Shown: positions 25,070-34,581 of the stretch, piece by piece
Numbering within the stretch: the first letter of the stretch is position 1
Layout of the letters: every line of letters starts with the position of its first letter
From: G963668185 sp965237445
GTDB lineage: Bacteria > Chloroflexota > Dehalococcoidia > Lucifugimonadales > G963668185
DNA: 64,000 nucleotides
Direction: 5' to 3'
Assembly (NCBI GenBank): GCA_965237445.1
Contig: OZ250142.1
Span: 1,984,001 to 2,048,000 of the forward strand
The notes under the pieces: generated by a model
Database searches by the model: none
Seen by the model: the letters and a program-made list of their open reading frames with translations, nothing else
Told to the model about the DNA's origin: nothing
Made by a program: the position numbers and the translations under genes

Positions 25070-27624
25070 ACGCGAGCATGACGGCCCGTGGCGGGGCGGC
25101 CGGCGACGTTCGAGCGCCGCTGGAGTCGGCCTGGAAATGGATCGTGAGGTGGACTCCTGCGCAAGGATGGGTCACTCTTGGCCTCTTTATTCTCACACTG
25201 CTTGTCACGGCATCACTTGTAACCGATGCGCGCTGGGTGGAACTGCCCGGACTGAGGGGGACGCTCATCCTGTCCGCACTGTGCGGGCTTGGGCTGGCCA
25301 AGATAAGACGGCACGCGGCATTGTTGCACCCGATCGGGATAGCGGTCGGAGCTGTGGTCGTGGTCTGGAACGGGAGCCAGGTCATAGGAGGGAGCGCGTA
25401 CGAAAGGCTAGGCTCTCTGGGCGAGCGGTTGAGCACCTGGTATCAGGTCGCATCCGGAGAAGGCATCAGCACGGACGTATTGCCGATGTCTATGGGTATT
25501 CTCGGCATCGCCTGGCTGCTGGGCTACCTAGGCTCATGGTTCATCTACAGGCGAAGCAATGTGTGGGTCGGGGTGCTGATTGTGGGCGTGACAATTCTTA
25601 CCACGCTGAGCTACCTGCCACTAGACATCAAGTATACTTCCCGATTCTTCCTGTTCACTCTCCTCGCGATGCTGCTGATAGTGCGAATGTCCAGCATCCA
25701 GAGACAGGCTGACTGGCAAAAGACCGGCACAAGCTTTAAGCACTCTGACAGTTGGACTGCGCTCTTCGCTGCATCAGCAATCAGCATTGTAGTGCTCCTC
25801 GCGGCAGCCTTGATCCCGGCCAGGGTGTACATTTCGGACTTTCTGGTGGACACGTGGCGAGCCGGACGCTCCCCGGTCGAGTTCCTAGAGGAGGAGTTTT
25901 CCCGCCTGTTCGGGATTGTCCCGTCCCGCAAGAACGCATACGGTCGATACTTCGGAAGTACCATGCCCTTCAAAGGAGAGATCTCATTCGACGGAGACAC
26001 GGCGATCTGGGCAGACTCAGGGTATCCCTCCTACTGGACGACTCGCACTTACAGCGAGTACACGTCCAAAGGTTGGAAGAGCGGCCGTACGGAACCCCTG
26101 TACACAACGCCAGACACGCTCATGCCGGCACCGCAAGAGACGGCGAAGCGCCTCGATGTGAATCAGACAGTGATGTTGAACTTCGAGACGAAGAGCGCCA
26201 TGGCAGGTGGCGAGTTGCAGTGGATTAGCGAACCAATGGTGCTTCACACACTTCAGCCCAAGCGATTCGAACTTAACCTCCTGGCACCGGTAGTAGACCC
26301 CGCACTACCAGAGGACGTCCGGGGCGTCGCGGTTACGCTGCGTGACGAGCTCAACCCACTACCCGAGCAGGAGTTTGTAGAGTCATACATCTCGAGGCTG
26401 CTCCCGCAAGACCTCGTGTTGCTGGACCTTGTGTTGCTGGATGTAGAGATCCAGACCAGCGAGCTATCCGAGGAGCCAATCGTCGTCGAAAGTGTCATCC
26501 TGGAACGGAAGGCTCCGGTGACCCAGGAGGTCGTGTCCTGGCGTTTCGCTGAGCGGCTCGACAGGGGAGACAACTACTCGATGGTCTCCTCCGTGTCCCT
26601 GGCGGACGGCCGGGACCTTCGTAACGCGGAGACCGAGTACAGCGGTTTCATTCGGGACCACTACGTAAGCCTGCCAGTGGACCTGCCAGATCGAGTAGGC
26701 GAGCTGGCTGCCGACGTTACCGCAAATGCGCCCACTCCATACGACAAGGTGTTGGGCATCCAAGATTACCTGCGCAGCCCAATCTTCACCTTTTCACAAG
26801 GCGTGGAAGCGCCGCCTCCCGACCAAGACGCTGTCGACCACTTCCTGTTCGAGACACAGTCAGGGTACAGCGACCACTACGCTTCTGCCATGGCCGTGAT
26901 GCTGCGGTCCATCGGCGTGCCGGCGAGGTTGGCTGGTGGATATTCGCCGGGCGTGGCACTGCTCTCGGGCACAAAGCGAGTAGCCGATCGAGACAGTCAC
27001 GTTTGGGTGCAAGTCTACTTCCCCGAGTACGGCTGGATTGACTTCGAGCCGACGCCCAATTGGGACGTTCACACCAGGCAGTTGCCGAGCGCAGCAGTAG
27101 CGTCCGACGAAGGGGCGCTGCCTCTAGATCGGCTCGCGCGTCCTGACCCGACCGCGCTGGGCCTAGAGCCTGACCTACTTTTCCCCGGCGGCGAGTTCCG
27201 GCAGAGATCGCTCATGGGCAGAACCTTTAACCTGAATAACCTGGTCATCCTTGCGTCGGTGGTTGGAGGCCTAGGGGTCCTCGCTCTTTTCGCCCGGACC
27301 GTCTGGATGTTTGGTCTTGGCAAACTCAACCCAGCCGAGCAAGCGTATGCCAAGATGAACAGGCTGGGCTCGCTTGCGGGCATTGGACGCCGTGCCGGTC
27401 AGACCGCAACCGATTACGCGCTTGTGCTCGGCGGCCGCGTGCCCCAGGTAGCATCCGCAGCCGCCGCAGTGAGCGCCGGATACAGCGCAATCACGTACGG
27501 CCGAAGCGAGACCACTGAAGAGGAAAAACTGGAGTTGAACGACTCCTGGCGAACGATTCGACGAGGACTGTTCAGGAAGTCTCTCAGGAGAATAGTGCCC
27601 ATCCGGGAGAACAGGGTCAGATGA
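25066..27624 (+). CDS. TgpA-like membrane protein with transglutaminase fold, nucleophile Cys replaced by Ser
   Basis: 852 residues. Six or so N-terminal membrane helices (residues about 35-290, DUF3488-like) are followed by a large extracytoplasmic region with the transglutaminase-like core (about 560-670), then one more helix (LVILASVVGGLGVLALFA) and a DUF4129-like tail. In the core the family motif GYC-[DE]-H-[YF]-ASA reads GYSDHYASAMAVMLRSIGVPA, so residue 602 (codon 26869-26871, AGC) is Ser where the nucleophilic Cys should be. The His (DSHVWVQVYF) and Asp (WIDFEPTP) remain. It may be inactive as a transglutaminase or protease, or use Ser. The gene is otherwise intact and sits in a tightly overlapping operon. 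Confidence 0.88.
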   Translation: MNASMTARGGAAGDVRAPLESAWKWIVRWTPAQGWVTLGLFILTLLVTASLVTDARWVELPGLRGTLILSALCGLGLAKIRRHAALLHPIGIAVGAVVVVWNGSQVIGGSAYERLGSLGERLSTWYQVASGEGISTDVLPMSMGILGIAWLLGYLGSWFIYRRSNVWVGVLIVGVTILTTLSYLPLDIKYTSRFFLFTLLAMLLIVRMSSIQRQADWQKTGTSFKHSDSWTALFAASAISIVVLLAAALIPARVYISDFLVDTWRAGRSPVEFLEEEFSRLFGIVPSRKNAYGRYFGSTMPFKGEISFDGDTAIWADSGYPSYWTTRTYSEYTSKGWKSGRTEPLYTTPDTLMPAPQETAKRLDVNQTVMLNFETKSAMAGGELQWISEPMVLHTLQPKRFELNLLAPVVDPALPEDVRGVAVTLRDELNPLPEQEFVESYISRLLPQDLVLLDLVLLDVEIQTSELSEEPIVVESVILERKAPVTQEVVSWRFAERLDRGDNYSMVSSVSLADGRDLRNAETEYSGFIRDHYVSLPVDLPDRVGELAADVTANAPTPYDKVLGIQDYLRSPIFTFSQGVEAPPPDQDAVDHFLFETQSGYSDHYASAMAVMLRSIGVPARLAGGYSPGVALLSGTKRVADRDSHVWVQVYFPEYGWIDFEPTPNWDVHTRQLPSAAVASDEGALPLDRLARPDPTALGLEPDLLFPGGEFRQRSLMGRTFNLNNLVILASVVGGLGVLALFARTVWMFGLGKLNPAEQAYAKMNRLGSLAGIGRRAGQTATDYALVLGGRVPQVASAAAAVSAGYSAITYGRSETTEEEKLELNDSWRTIRRGLFRKSLRRIVPIRENRVR

Positions 27625-28145
27625 AGCTGAACTATGACATCTTCGAGACAGAACTAGGTTGGATGGGAGTGATTGGCGGTGACCGAGGCCTCAAGCGTAC
27701 AACGCTCCCTCAGGCCGATCCCGCGGCCTGCGTGGAGGAGCTCGGTCACGAGCTGGACAAGGCCGTTCAATCGCCATCTTTCTTCGAGGAACTCAAGACT
27801 CGAATCGAGCGGCAGTTCTCAGGCGAGCCAGTCACGTTCACGGACCTGGAACTTGACCTTAAGGACGCAAGGCCGTTCTTTCAGTCGGCCTGGGCAGCCT
27901 GCCGTACAATTCCGTGCGGCAGCACACGTACGTACGGCTGGCTTGCGGCAGCAGCCGGAAGTCCTGCGGCAGCGCGGGCAGCAGGGCAAGCTATGGCGCG
28001 AAACAGATTGCCTATCGTGGTGCCCTGTCACCGCGTTGTTGCAAGCGACGGAGGCCTGGGAGGGTTTGGCCGAGGGAAGTCGAGGCTGGACCTCAAAAGC
28101 CGACTGCTGACAATCGAGTCTAACGCGGCAACTTCACGAGGCTGA
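27621..28145 (+). CDS. ogt: Methylated-DNA-protein-cysteine S-methyltransferase
   Basis: 174 residues. The active-site motif IVVPCHRVVASDGGLGGFGRG contains the acceptor Cys, and the preceding helix-turn-helix (GSTRTYGWLAAAAGSPAAARAAGQAMARN) with the Tyr and Arg finger region is normal. The protein removes alkyl groups from O6-alkylguanine in DNA by a single suicidal transfer. The start overlaps the preceding stop by 4 nt (ATGA), so it is the last gene of the moxR operon, a non-obvious pairing of DNA repair with an envelope module. Confidence 0.94.
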   Translation: MKLNYDIFETELGWMGVIGGDRGLKRTTLPQADPAACVEELGHELDKAVQSPSFFEELKTRIERQFSGEPVTFTDLELDLKDARPFFQSAWAACRTIPCGSTRTYGWLAAAAGSPAAARAAGQAMARNRLPIVVPCHRVVASDGGLGGFGRGKSRLDLKSRLLTIESNAATSRG

Positions 28146-28195
28146 GGCACTGTCCCCTTCGCGTCTACAGCGCGGAGACGTAACCCAGTCCAGCG

Positions 28196-31100
28196 TCAGG
28201 ACGCGGAGGGCTCCTCGACTACGATTTCGCCTGCAGCGCCCAGGACCTCTCCCAGGGTGCGCTCCAAGTCCTCTGAAATTAGGACACCCATGTCATCCCA
28301 TCGCATAGAGACCACTCGATTTCCAGAGGCGATCTCCAACTCCACCTGATCGCCGCCTTCGTAGTCAAGCAAGACTCTCTTGATCTCGGACAGCATCCGC
28401 AGATCGTAGACCGCCTGGTCACTTTCGCGAATGAGCAGTCTGAGCCGCCGCTGAGTAGCGTACGCCTTGCCATCTAAAGGCCCGTTCACAGGCCCGCTGG
28501 AAGTCTCAGCCACAGCGTCCGGAGATGACTGCGCTTCACACGAGTACAGGGCGCCGTTTTCCATAGCGGGCCCGGCGGCGTTGGCCTCGAATGGTACGTC
28601 AGGTCCGGGGTCGTCACCCGGTACAACGTACTCGTGCGCGGACACGCAGCTCAGCCGCACTTCATCGTCGCGCATTCGAACAGACGCGACGGCGCTTACA
28701 AGCTTCCCGGTCTCCCACAGGCCCTGCGTCTCCTGAAGTACGTTCTCCCAGACGAAGACCTCAACCGAGCCATCCAACAGGTTCAGGGTGGCGATCACGT
28801 AGGGGCGCTGCGTCTTTGTTAACCGGTGGCTGACTGCCGACAACTGGCCAACTACGGTCACCTCCCTACCCTGCAGTTCCGGCGTTAGATCGGCTCTTGC
28901 AACCACAGCCGACTTGTCGCCATTGGCCATGACCGACGCAAGCGCCCTCCCAGACGAGAGAGCCACGCCGAGTAGATCCAGCTCCCATGCGTGGACCTCA
29001 CCCGAGGCAGCCTGTCTCATTGGGACGTCGACTCTAGCCAAGGGCGCCTCCGTAGATTGCCCAAGCGCCTCGAACATTGTGGCCTGATCCGAGCCACGTA
29101 GAGCCGCTTCACTCTGCGCAAGCGAGATCGTCCTGTCCACGACCTCAAGCAAGCCAGCGCGACTGCCGAAGCAGTCCAGCGCGCCCGCCCGTACAAGGGT
29201 TTCGAGCGTCTTGCGGGTCAAGCCGCCCAAGTCCGCGTTTCGGCACATCTGCTCGATCGATTCGTAATGGCCATTTTCGGTACGGCCGTCGATCAGCGGT
29301 TGAACGGCGGCGGCTCCAATGCCCTTGATGGCCGCGAGACCGAACCTGATTGCCTTGGCGCCGTTCTCCTGCGCCTCTATGACGAACTCCGTGCCGCTCC
29401 TATTGACGTCGGGTCCCATGACGGGCACCTCAAGGCGTTGCGCCTCCTCCACCGAGGCCGCCAGCTTTTCCGTGTGCCTGGCGTAAGCGTTGAGGAGCGA
29501 GACCATGTACTCGGCTGGATGGTTGGCCTTGAAGTACGCCGTCCAATAGGAAATCAGCCCGTAGCTTACGCTGTGTGCCTTGTTGAAGGCGTATCCAGCG
29601 AAAGGCTCGATAAGCTCGAAGAGCCTCTCTGCCAGATCCTGGGTGTAGCCCTGCGCCAGCGCCCCACTTACGAACTTCTCCTTCTCCTGCGCCATGATCG
29701 CAGGAACCTTCTTCCCCATGGCCTTGCGAACGATGTCCGCCTCTCCCAAGCTGTAGCCTGCAAACTTCCGAGCGATCTGAAGCACCTGATCCTGGTAGAC
29801 GATAACGCCGTAAGTCTCCTCCAGAATCTCCCGCAGGCCCTCGTGCAGATACGCTGGCTTGGCACGTCCGAACTTGGCCTCTATGAACGTGTTTATGTGC
29901 TCCATTGGGCCGGGACGATAGAGGGCGATCATCGCCGCGACATCGCCCAAGGAGGAGGGCTTAAGGCCTTGGATGTACCTTGTCATGCCTTGCCCTTCAA
30001 GCTGAAAGATCCCTGAAGTTTCGCCACGTGAGAGCATGGCGAAAGCCTTGGGATCGTCCAGCGAAATGTCGTTCAGGTCCATGTCTGCGCCGTTTGCGCC
30101 GGCGATGAGCTTACGGACCCTGTCCAGAATAGTGAGATTGGCGAGGCCCAGGAAATCGATTTTTAGCAGCCCCAGGTCCGCGATCGGACCCATGGAATAC
30201 TGCGTCATCGTCACGCCTTCGTCGGACCCCTTTACAGGACGTTGGAGCGGCACAACCTCGTCCAGCGGCTCCTGGGAGATCACAACTCCGGCCGCGTGTG
30301 TGCTCGAGTGACGGGTCAGTCCCTCCAGCTTGCGGGCGGTGTCGATCAGCTTGCTCACATTCTCGTCAGCCCTGTACACCTCGGACATCTCAGGGCTCTC
30401 GTTCAATGCGTCGTCGATCGTGACGTTAAGCCTGAACGGCACCAGCCTTGCCACTCTGTCCACGTCCGCGTACGGCACCGCCAGGGCCCGGCCCGTATCT
30501 CTAATCGCGGCCCTTGCGCCGAGCGTGCCAAACGTAATGATCTGCGCGACGTGCTCGCGGCCGTACTTTTGGACAACGTAGTTGATGACTTCCTCGCGCC
30601 GGTCGTCCTGGAAGTCCATGTCGATGTCCGGCATCTCCTTGCGCTCCACGTTCAGGAAACGCTCGAAGACCAGGTCATACGTCATGGGGTTCACATCGGT
30701 GACATCCAGACAGTAAAGGACAAGGCTTGCAGCCGCGCTGCCACGCAATGCCAGCAGGATGTCTTTCTGTCTCACAAATCTGGCGATGTCCCATACCACA
30801 AGGAAGTAGTCGGCGAACCGTGTCTGACGGACTACCTCCAACTCGTAGTCGAGTCTCTCGCGGTCCTCCCTTGTCGGGTTTTGGATGCGGCGCTCGAAGC
30901 CTTCGCGGCATAAACCGTCCAGATACTCGTCGGCACTCATGCCGTTCGGCGTCTCGTACCTGGGAAGCCTGAGCACGTCAAAGTCAAGCTTCAGATCGCA
31001 GGACTCGGCGATGAGCCGCGTATTGCTCACAGCCTGGGGGACGTCCTCAAACAGCGCGGCCATTTCCTGAGAACTCTTGAGGAAGTAAGAGTCGTCCTCC

Positions 31101-31882
31101 ATTCTCATGCGGCCGTTGTCGTTGACATTCGTGTTTGTGTGAATGCAGATCAGGACGTCCTGCAGCGGCGCGTCCTCGCGCTCCACATAGTGGGTGTCGT
31201 TTGTTGCAACTAGAGGAATGCCGGTCTCCTCATGGAGCCGCAACAGCCCGCGATTGATCTCGGGAAGATCCGGCACACTATCGTGGCGCATCAACTCAAG
31301 GTAGTAGTCCCCAAACACATCTTTGTGCCATGCGGCCGTGGCTTTGGCGTCGTCATACCTGCCTTCGGTGATGAGACGGGGTAGCTCGCCGCTCGGGCAC
31401 CCCGAGAGTACCGTGAGACCCTCGTTATGGCGCTCCAGGAGATCACGATCAACCCTAGGCTTCTGATAGAAGCCATCCAAATGCGCCCTCGTGACCAACT
31501 TTACGAGGTTTCGATAGCCAGTAGCGTTCCTGGCGAGGACGGTCAGGTGATGGGGTCGCCGTTCGTCTGGGTTTCGGCTTGCGAGGTGGTCACGAGCCAC
31601 GTATATCTCGCAGCCAATGATGGGCTTGATGCCTGAATCGACGGCCGCACGGTAGAAGTCGATCGCACCGTAAAGGGCTCCGTGGTCCGTAATCGCAAGG
31701 CTGTCCATTCCCAAGCCAGCGGCTTTAGCTACCAATGGCCGAATTCGGCTCAAGCCGTCCAAGAGGCTGAACTCGGTGTGGTTATGCAGGTGAGTGAACA
31801 ATCCTTGCGGCGCAGGCTCCCTTCCGTGCAGTTGCGGGGCAGTGATCGGAAGGCCCGAATGTGGCCCGCCGACGAAGGTCAT
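28196..31882 (-). CDS. dnaE: DNA polymerase III alpha subunit
   Basis: 1228 residues to the first ATG. The domains in order are PHP (HLHNHTEFSLLDGLSRI, ITDHGALYGAIDFY), palm with catalytic Asp pair in PDIDMDFQDDRREEVI, third Asp region in LLKIDFLGLANLTIL, thumb, fingers, helix-hairpin-helix (AIKGIGAAAVQPLIDG) and OB fold (GREVTVVGQLSAVSHRL). The length is normal for a DnaE1-type replicase. The PHP metal ligands look complete, so intrinsic proofreading is possible. A TATAAT (31881-31886) overlaps the ATG at 31882, so the true start may be the TTG at 31801, just before FTHLHNHTEF. The replicase is essential and undamaged. Confidence 0.95.
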   Translation of the reverse strand: MTFVGGPHSGLPITAPQLHGREPAPQGLFTHLHNHTEFSLLDGLSRIRPLVAKAAGLGMDSLAITDHGALYGAIDFYRAAVDSGIKPIIGCEIYVARDHLASRNPDERRPHHLTVLARNATGYRNLVKLVTRAHLDGFYQKPRVDRDLLERHNEGLTVLSGCPSGELPRLITEGRYDDAKATAAWHKDVFGDYYLELMRHDSVPDLPEINRGLLRLHEETGIPLVATNDTHYVEREDAPLQDVLICIHTNTNVNDNGRMRMEDDSYFLKSSQEMAALFEDVPQAVSNTRLIAESCDLKLDFDVLRLPRYETPNGMSADEYLDGLCREGFERRIQNPTREDRERLDYELEVVRQTRFADYFLVVWDIARFVRQKDILLALRGSAAASLVLYCLDVTDVNPMTYDLVFERFLNVERKEMPDIDMDFQDDRREEVINYVVQKYGREHVAQIITFGTLGARAAIRDTGRALAVPYADVDRVARLVPFRLNVTIDDALNESPEMSEVYRADENVSKLIDTARKLEGLTRHSSTHAAGVVISQEPLDEVVPLQRPVKGSDEGVTMTQYSMGPIADLGLLKIDFLGLANLTILDRVRKLIAGANGADMDLNDISLDDPKAFAMLSRGETSGIFQLEGQGMTRYIQGLKPSSLGDVAAMIALYRPGPMEHINTFIEAKFGRAKPAYLHEGLREILEETYGVIVYQDQVLQIARKFAGYSLGEADIVRKAMGKKVPAIMAQEKEKFVSGALAQGYTQDLAERLFELIEPFAGYAFNKAHSVSYGLISYWTAYFKANHPAEYMVSLLNAYARHTEKLAASVEEAQRLEVPVMGPDVNRSGTEFVIEAQENGAKAIRFGLAAIKGIGAAAVQPLIDGRTENGHYESIEQMCRNADLGGLTRKTLETLVRAGALDCFGSRAGLLEVVDRTISLAQSEAALRGSDQATMFEALGQSTEAPLARVDVPMRQAASGEVHAWELDLLGVALSSGRALASVMANGDKSAVVARADLTPELQGREVTVVGQLSAVSHRLTKTQRPYVIATLNLLDGSVEVFVWENVLQETQGLWETGKLVSAVASVRMRDDEVRLSCVSAHEYVVPGDDPGPDVPFEANAAGPAMENGALYSCEAQSSPDAVAETSSGPVNGPLDGKAYATQRRLRLLIRESDQAVYDLRMLSEIKRVLLDYEGGDQVELEIASGNRVVSMRWDDMGVLISEDLERTLGEVLGAAGEIVVEEPSAS

Positions 31883-31908
31883 TATACGCCTCGGGCGGTG
31901 CGGATAAA
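31881..31908 (-). promoter_or_regulatory. Candidate sigma70-type promoter of dnaE
   Basis: On the minus strand TATAAT (31881-31886) lies 16 bp from a poor -35 hexamer TTTATC (31903-31908). Transcription would begin around 31874, inside the longest ORF, which favours the TTG at 31801 as start codon. Confidence 0.4.
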
Positions 31909-32075
31909 GGGGCTAGGCCAGGGAATTTTGGAACCCAGTCAGAGAGCGCTACCGCCGGTAAGGCAATAGGCCGTATAGGCCGGCAGCCGGAGTACAATCG
32001 CAGAGCAGGGAGCAAGGCAAGCAGACGTTTGCGGCGAGAGTTGACAGCCTCCCTGATTCACTCGAAGGAGCCGAC

Positions 32076-32744
32076 ATGACGACACACTCATTGGTGCCAG
32101 ACGCCACGATCGGATCAGAGATGTTTCCGGAGTATGACGGCCTGTTCGAACTGATCGGGAGCGAAATGGCCGGCCTTACGGACGCGCAGATGGACTTCGA
32201 CTCAGACCGGTGGGGATGGAGCAGATGGAGTATCCGGCGGCAGATCAGCCACATGGCATCTCTGATCTACCGCTGGCTCCTTATCCGCTGGGTCGACGAT
32301 CTGTTCCCTGAAGGAGGGCATGGCATCAAAGACGTGCAGGGGCTTGCCCAGTCCGCGTTCGACCGCCGAATGGACGAGACCCGGTACTTCGAGACGGCTG
32401 TTGTGATGGACAAGCTACAAGAGGCGATCGAGTTGGCGCGCGGGGTGCTGGCCGCCAAGACCGCAGGTTGGACGCGGAGCCGTTCGATCAGAACTGCCCT
32501 ATCAGGTCAATGGGACCTGATGAGGAAAGCTCATCCGATTGGGGTCACGCTGGTAGACGCCACAAACAAGGAGATCGACATTTCGCTCGAGGCGACCTTC
32601 AGGCACATGTACTTCGAAGAGATCACGCATCTCTACAACGTTCAGCGCCTGAAGCGCGCGCAGGGACTGGCTGCTGTCGCGACGATCCCCCGGACCGGCT
32701 ACTGGGTGCTGGAAGGCTGGGACAGGTCGGAGCCGTCAGGCTGA
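32076..32744 (+). CDS. DinB-like four-helix protein
   Basis: 222 residues. The layout resembles the DinB/YfiT superfamily: an early helix with GLFELIGSEMAGLTDAQMDF, a His at the end of helix 2 (RRQISHMASLIYRW) and a distal HMYFEEITHLYNVQRLKRAQ that supplies the second and third His of a metal triad. WGWSRWSIRRQISHM is the usual W-S-x-[RK] region. Members bind a metal and act as thiol-dependent transferases or of unknown function. No signal or membrane segment. Divergent from dnaE, across about 190 bp. The DinB call is from pattern only, but the three-His spacing is good. Confidence 0.7.
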   Translation: MTTHSLVPDATIGSEMFPEYDGLFELIGSEMAGLTDAQMDFDSDRWGWSRWSIRRQISHMASLIYRWLLIRWVDDLFPEGGHGIKDVQGLAQSAFDRRMDETRYFETAVVMDKLQEAIELARGVLAAKTAGWTRSRSIRTALSGQWDLMRKAHPIGVTLVDATNKEIDISLEATFRHMYFEEITHLYNVQRLKRAQGLAAVATIPRTGYWVLEGWDRSEPSG

Positions 32745-32760
32745 AGAGGAGACCGCTACC

Positions 32761-33621
32761 TCAGACGTCCAGGCTCATCAACTCGTCGGAGAAGACCAAC
32801 TCACCATCGTAAAGGCGTTTGACGTCACCTATGCCTTTCTCCATCATGCCGTGTGAAGACAGATTGGGGCCTATGTGGACGAGCACCAGCTTCTTGACCC
32901 CGGCAGCCTGCGCCATTTCCGCCGCTCCCGTGGTCCCGCATTGGTGCGGCGCCTCGCCGTTCCGGTCCATGGTCTCCTGATCGTCCCAGCACATGCAGAG
33001 CATCATGTCCGCGTCCTTGGCCAGATCAATGACGGAGTCGCAGGGCGCGGTGTCGCCCGTAAAGACGATGCTGCCTCCGGGCCCATCGAGCCTGTATGCC
33101 ACGGAGTCTAAGTACGGCTGGACGTGGTCCGCCCACGAGGTGGACATCTCCCAATCAGGTCCCGAGTGGACGTACCCGGGCGCTATGTCTTCGGCGTACA
33201 CGTCAGGCGGCCTTCTCGGCAGGGTGCCTCCACGGTTGACGTGGACCCGCTGACTGGCGGGATGGTTGACGCGGGCCTTCCAGTCGTGCGCGAAAACACC
33301 ATCTTCGCCGATCAGACCCTCCGTCAGATTGACCGTGGGCGGCGGGCCGAACACCTGAAGCCTGTTTTCTCTTCCGATGCTCTGATCCCAGCGGCAGAGG
33401 AGGAAACACGGATAATCGGCATCGTGATCGAAGTGGTGGTGGGTGAAGAACAGGTAGTCGATGTTCGTGGGCCAGAGGCCAGCCTTCACAAGCTTGTGTG
33501 TGGACGCGGGACCACAATCCAGCATGATCTGATCGCCGCCCATTTCGACGACGTACGAGGAGCCAAAGCGGTACGGTGTTGGCGTTGGCGTTCCAGCTCC
33601 GAGAATGTGGACTCTGGGCAA
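32761..33621 (-). CDS. Metallo-beta-lactamase-fold hydrolase (RNase Z/arylsulfatase-like)
   Basis: About 286 residues. Motif II HHHFDHDADYP, motif III region HVQPYLDSVAYRLDGPGG with downstream VFTGDTAPCDSVIDLA, and a last His in LVHIGPNLSSHGM give the full set of Zn ligands for the fold. The TTG at 33621 (LPRVHILGAGTPTPTP) is chosen because GAGGAG sits just upstream; the longer frame to 33726 has no such site. The early GAGTPTPTP glycine loop resembles RNase Z and phosphodiesterase-like members, but without their Phe/His exosite the substrate is uncertain. Divergent from the LLM oxidoreductase gene. Confidence 0.87.
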   Translation of the reverse strand: MPRVHILGAGTPTPTPYRFGSSYVVEMGGDQIMLDCGPASTHKLVKAGLWPTNIDYLFFTHHHFDHDADYPCFLLCRWDQSIGRENRLQVFGPPPTVNLTEGLIGEDGVFAHDWKARVNHPASQRVHVNRGGTLPRRPPDVYAEDIAPGYVHSGPDWEMSTSWADHVQPYLDSVAYRLDGPGGSIVFTGDTAPCDSVIDLAKDADMMLCMCWDDQETMDRNGEAPHQCGTTGAAEMAQAAGVKKLVLVHIGPNLSSHGMMEKGIGDVKRLYDGELVFSDELMSLDV

Positions 33622-33716
33622 GTTGGGTCTCCTCACTTTGGGGGCGGCGAGTATAGCATTGTAGGTCAGGGAGAGAAGTAAGAGCTTACCTTCAGACCGC
33701 AAGGCCAACGCGGGAG

Positions 33717-34553
33717 GTGCAGGCAATCAAGTACGGATTCATTTTGCCAGGAGGAAACCCACGGACGGCAGCTACGGCGGCTACCGAGGCGGAGTCATGC
33801 GGTTGGGATGGAGTGTTCGTGCCCGACGCGATTTCCATCGAAACGCCGGATGTGCCCGCAGGACCATGGCACGATCCGTGGGTGATGCTTGCCGCGATGG
33901 CAATGACTACGAGACGTGTCCGAATCGGGCCAATCGTCGCCGCGGCCACGCGTCGACGTCCGTGGAAGCTCGCGCGGGAGGCACTTAGCATCGATCACCT
34001 GTCCGGCGGGAGGCTGATTCTAGCCGTGGGACTAGGAGCGGCCGATGACGATTCGGGGTTCAACAGCGTTGGAGAACAAATGGACCTGCGGGTCAGAGCG
34101 CAGATGTTGGACGAATGCCTCGAGGTTGTTGACGGTCTCTGGAAAGGCATTCCATTGCGATTCAAGGGGCAGCATTTTGGAGTGGACGGCATGACCATGC
34201 TTCCGAAACCGCTACAGCAGCCACGAGTACCCGTCTGGGTAGTTGGCTTATGGCCTCGCGAAAGATCCATGAGACGAGCGTTGAAATGGGATGGCGTGGT
34301 CCTACAGGGCAAAAGTGGCCAGCCCAATCCTGTCGAGGTTCGAGCGGCGGCGGAGCATTCGAAGGACCGGCCAAGGGTCAGGAATCCGTTCGACGTAGTC
34401 GCAGGCGGAGCAGTACCTGCACTCGACGCGAACGAGGTTGCTGAGTACGAGGCCGCAGGGGCAACCTGGTGGCTCGAATGCTTATGGGACTGGGGTGAGG
34501 ATGATCAAGCAGTGCTTGAACGCATCCGCCTAGGACCGCCACGCCAGGCTTGA
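33717..34553 (+). CDS. LLM-class flavin-dependent oxidoreductase
   Basis: 278 residues from a GTG with CGGGAGG just before it. Luciferase-like monooxygenase fold: YGFILPGGNPRTAATAATEA, CGWDGVFVPDAIS, TTRRVRIGPIVAAATRRRPW KLAREA, DHLSGGRLILAVGLGAADDD and VPVWVVGLWPRERSMRRALK. Such enzymes use reduced FMN or F420 to hydroxylate or oxidise organic substrates. FMN versus F420 cannot be told from these motifs. They are numerous in SAR202-type genomes, supporting the taxonomic guess. The protein is shorter than the usual 320-350 residues but has a complete barrel order. Confidence 0.9.
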   Translation: MQAIKYGFILPGGNPRTAATAATEAESCGWDGVFVPDAISIETPDVPAGPWHDPWVMLAAMAMTTRRVRIGPIVAAATRRRPWKLAREALSIDHLSGGRLILAVGLGAADDDSGFNSVGEQMDLRVRAQMLDECLEVVDGLWKGIPLRFKGQHFGVDGMTMLPKPLQQPRVPVWVVGLWPRERSMRRALKWDGVVLQGKSGQPNPVEVRAAAEHSKDRPRVRNPFDVVAGGAVPALDANEVAEYEAAGATWWLECLWDWGEDDQAVLERIRLGPPRQA

Positions 34554-34581
34554 CCGGCAGTCACATGAGAGGCGACTGAGG

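Noticed and set aside
29267..30913. Plus-strand ORFs of up to 249 codons inside dnaE
   Set aside because: Antisense shadows of a clearly assigned replicase gene.
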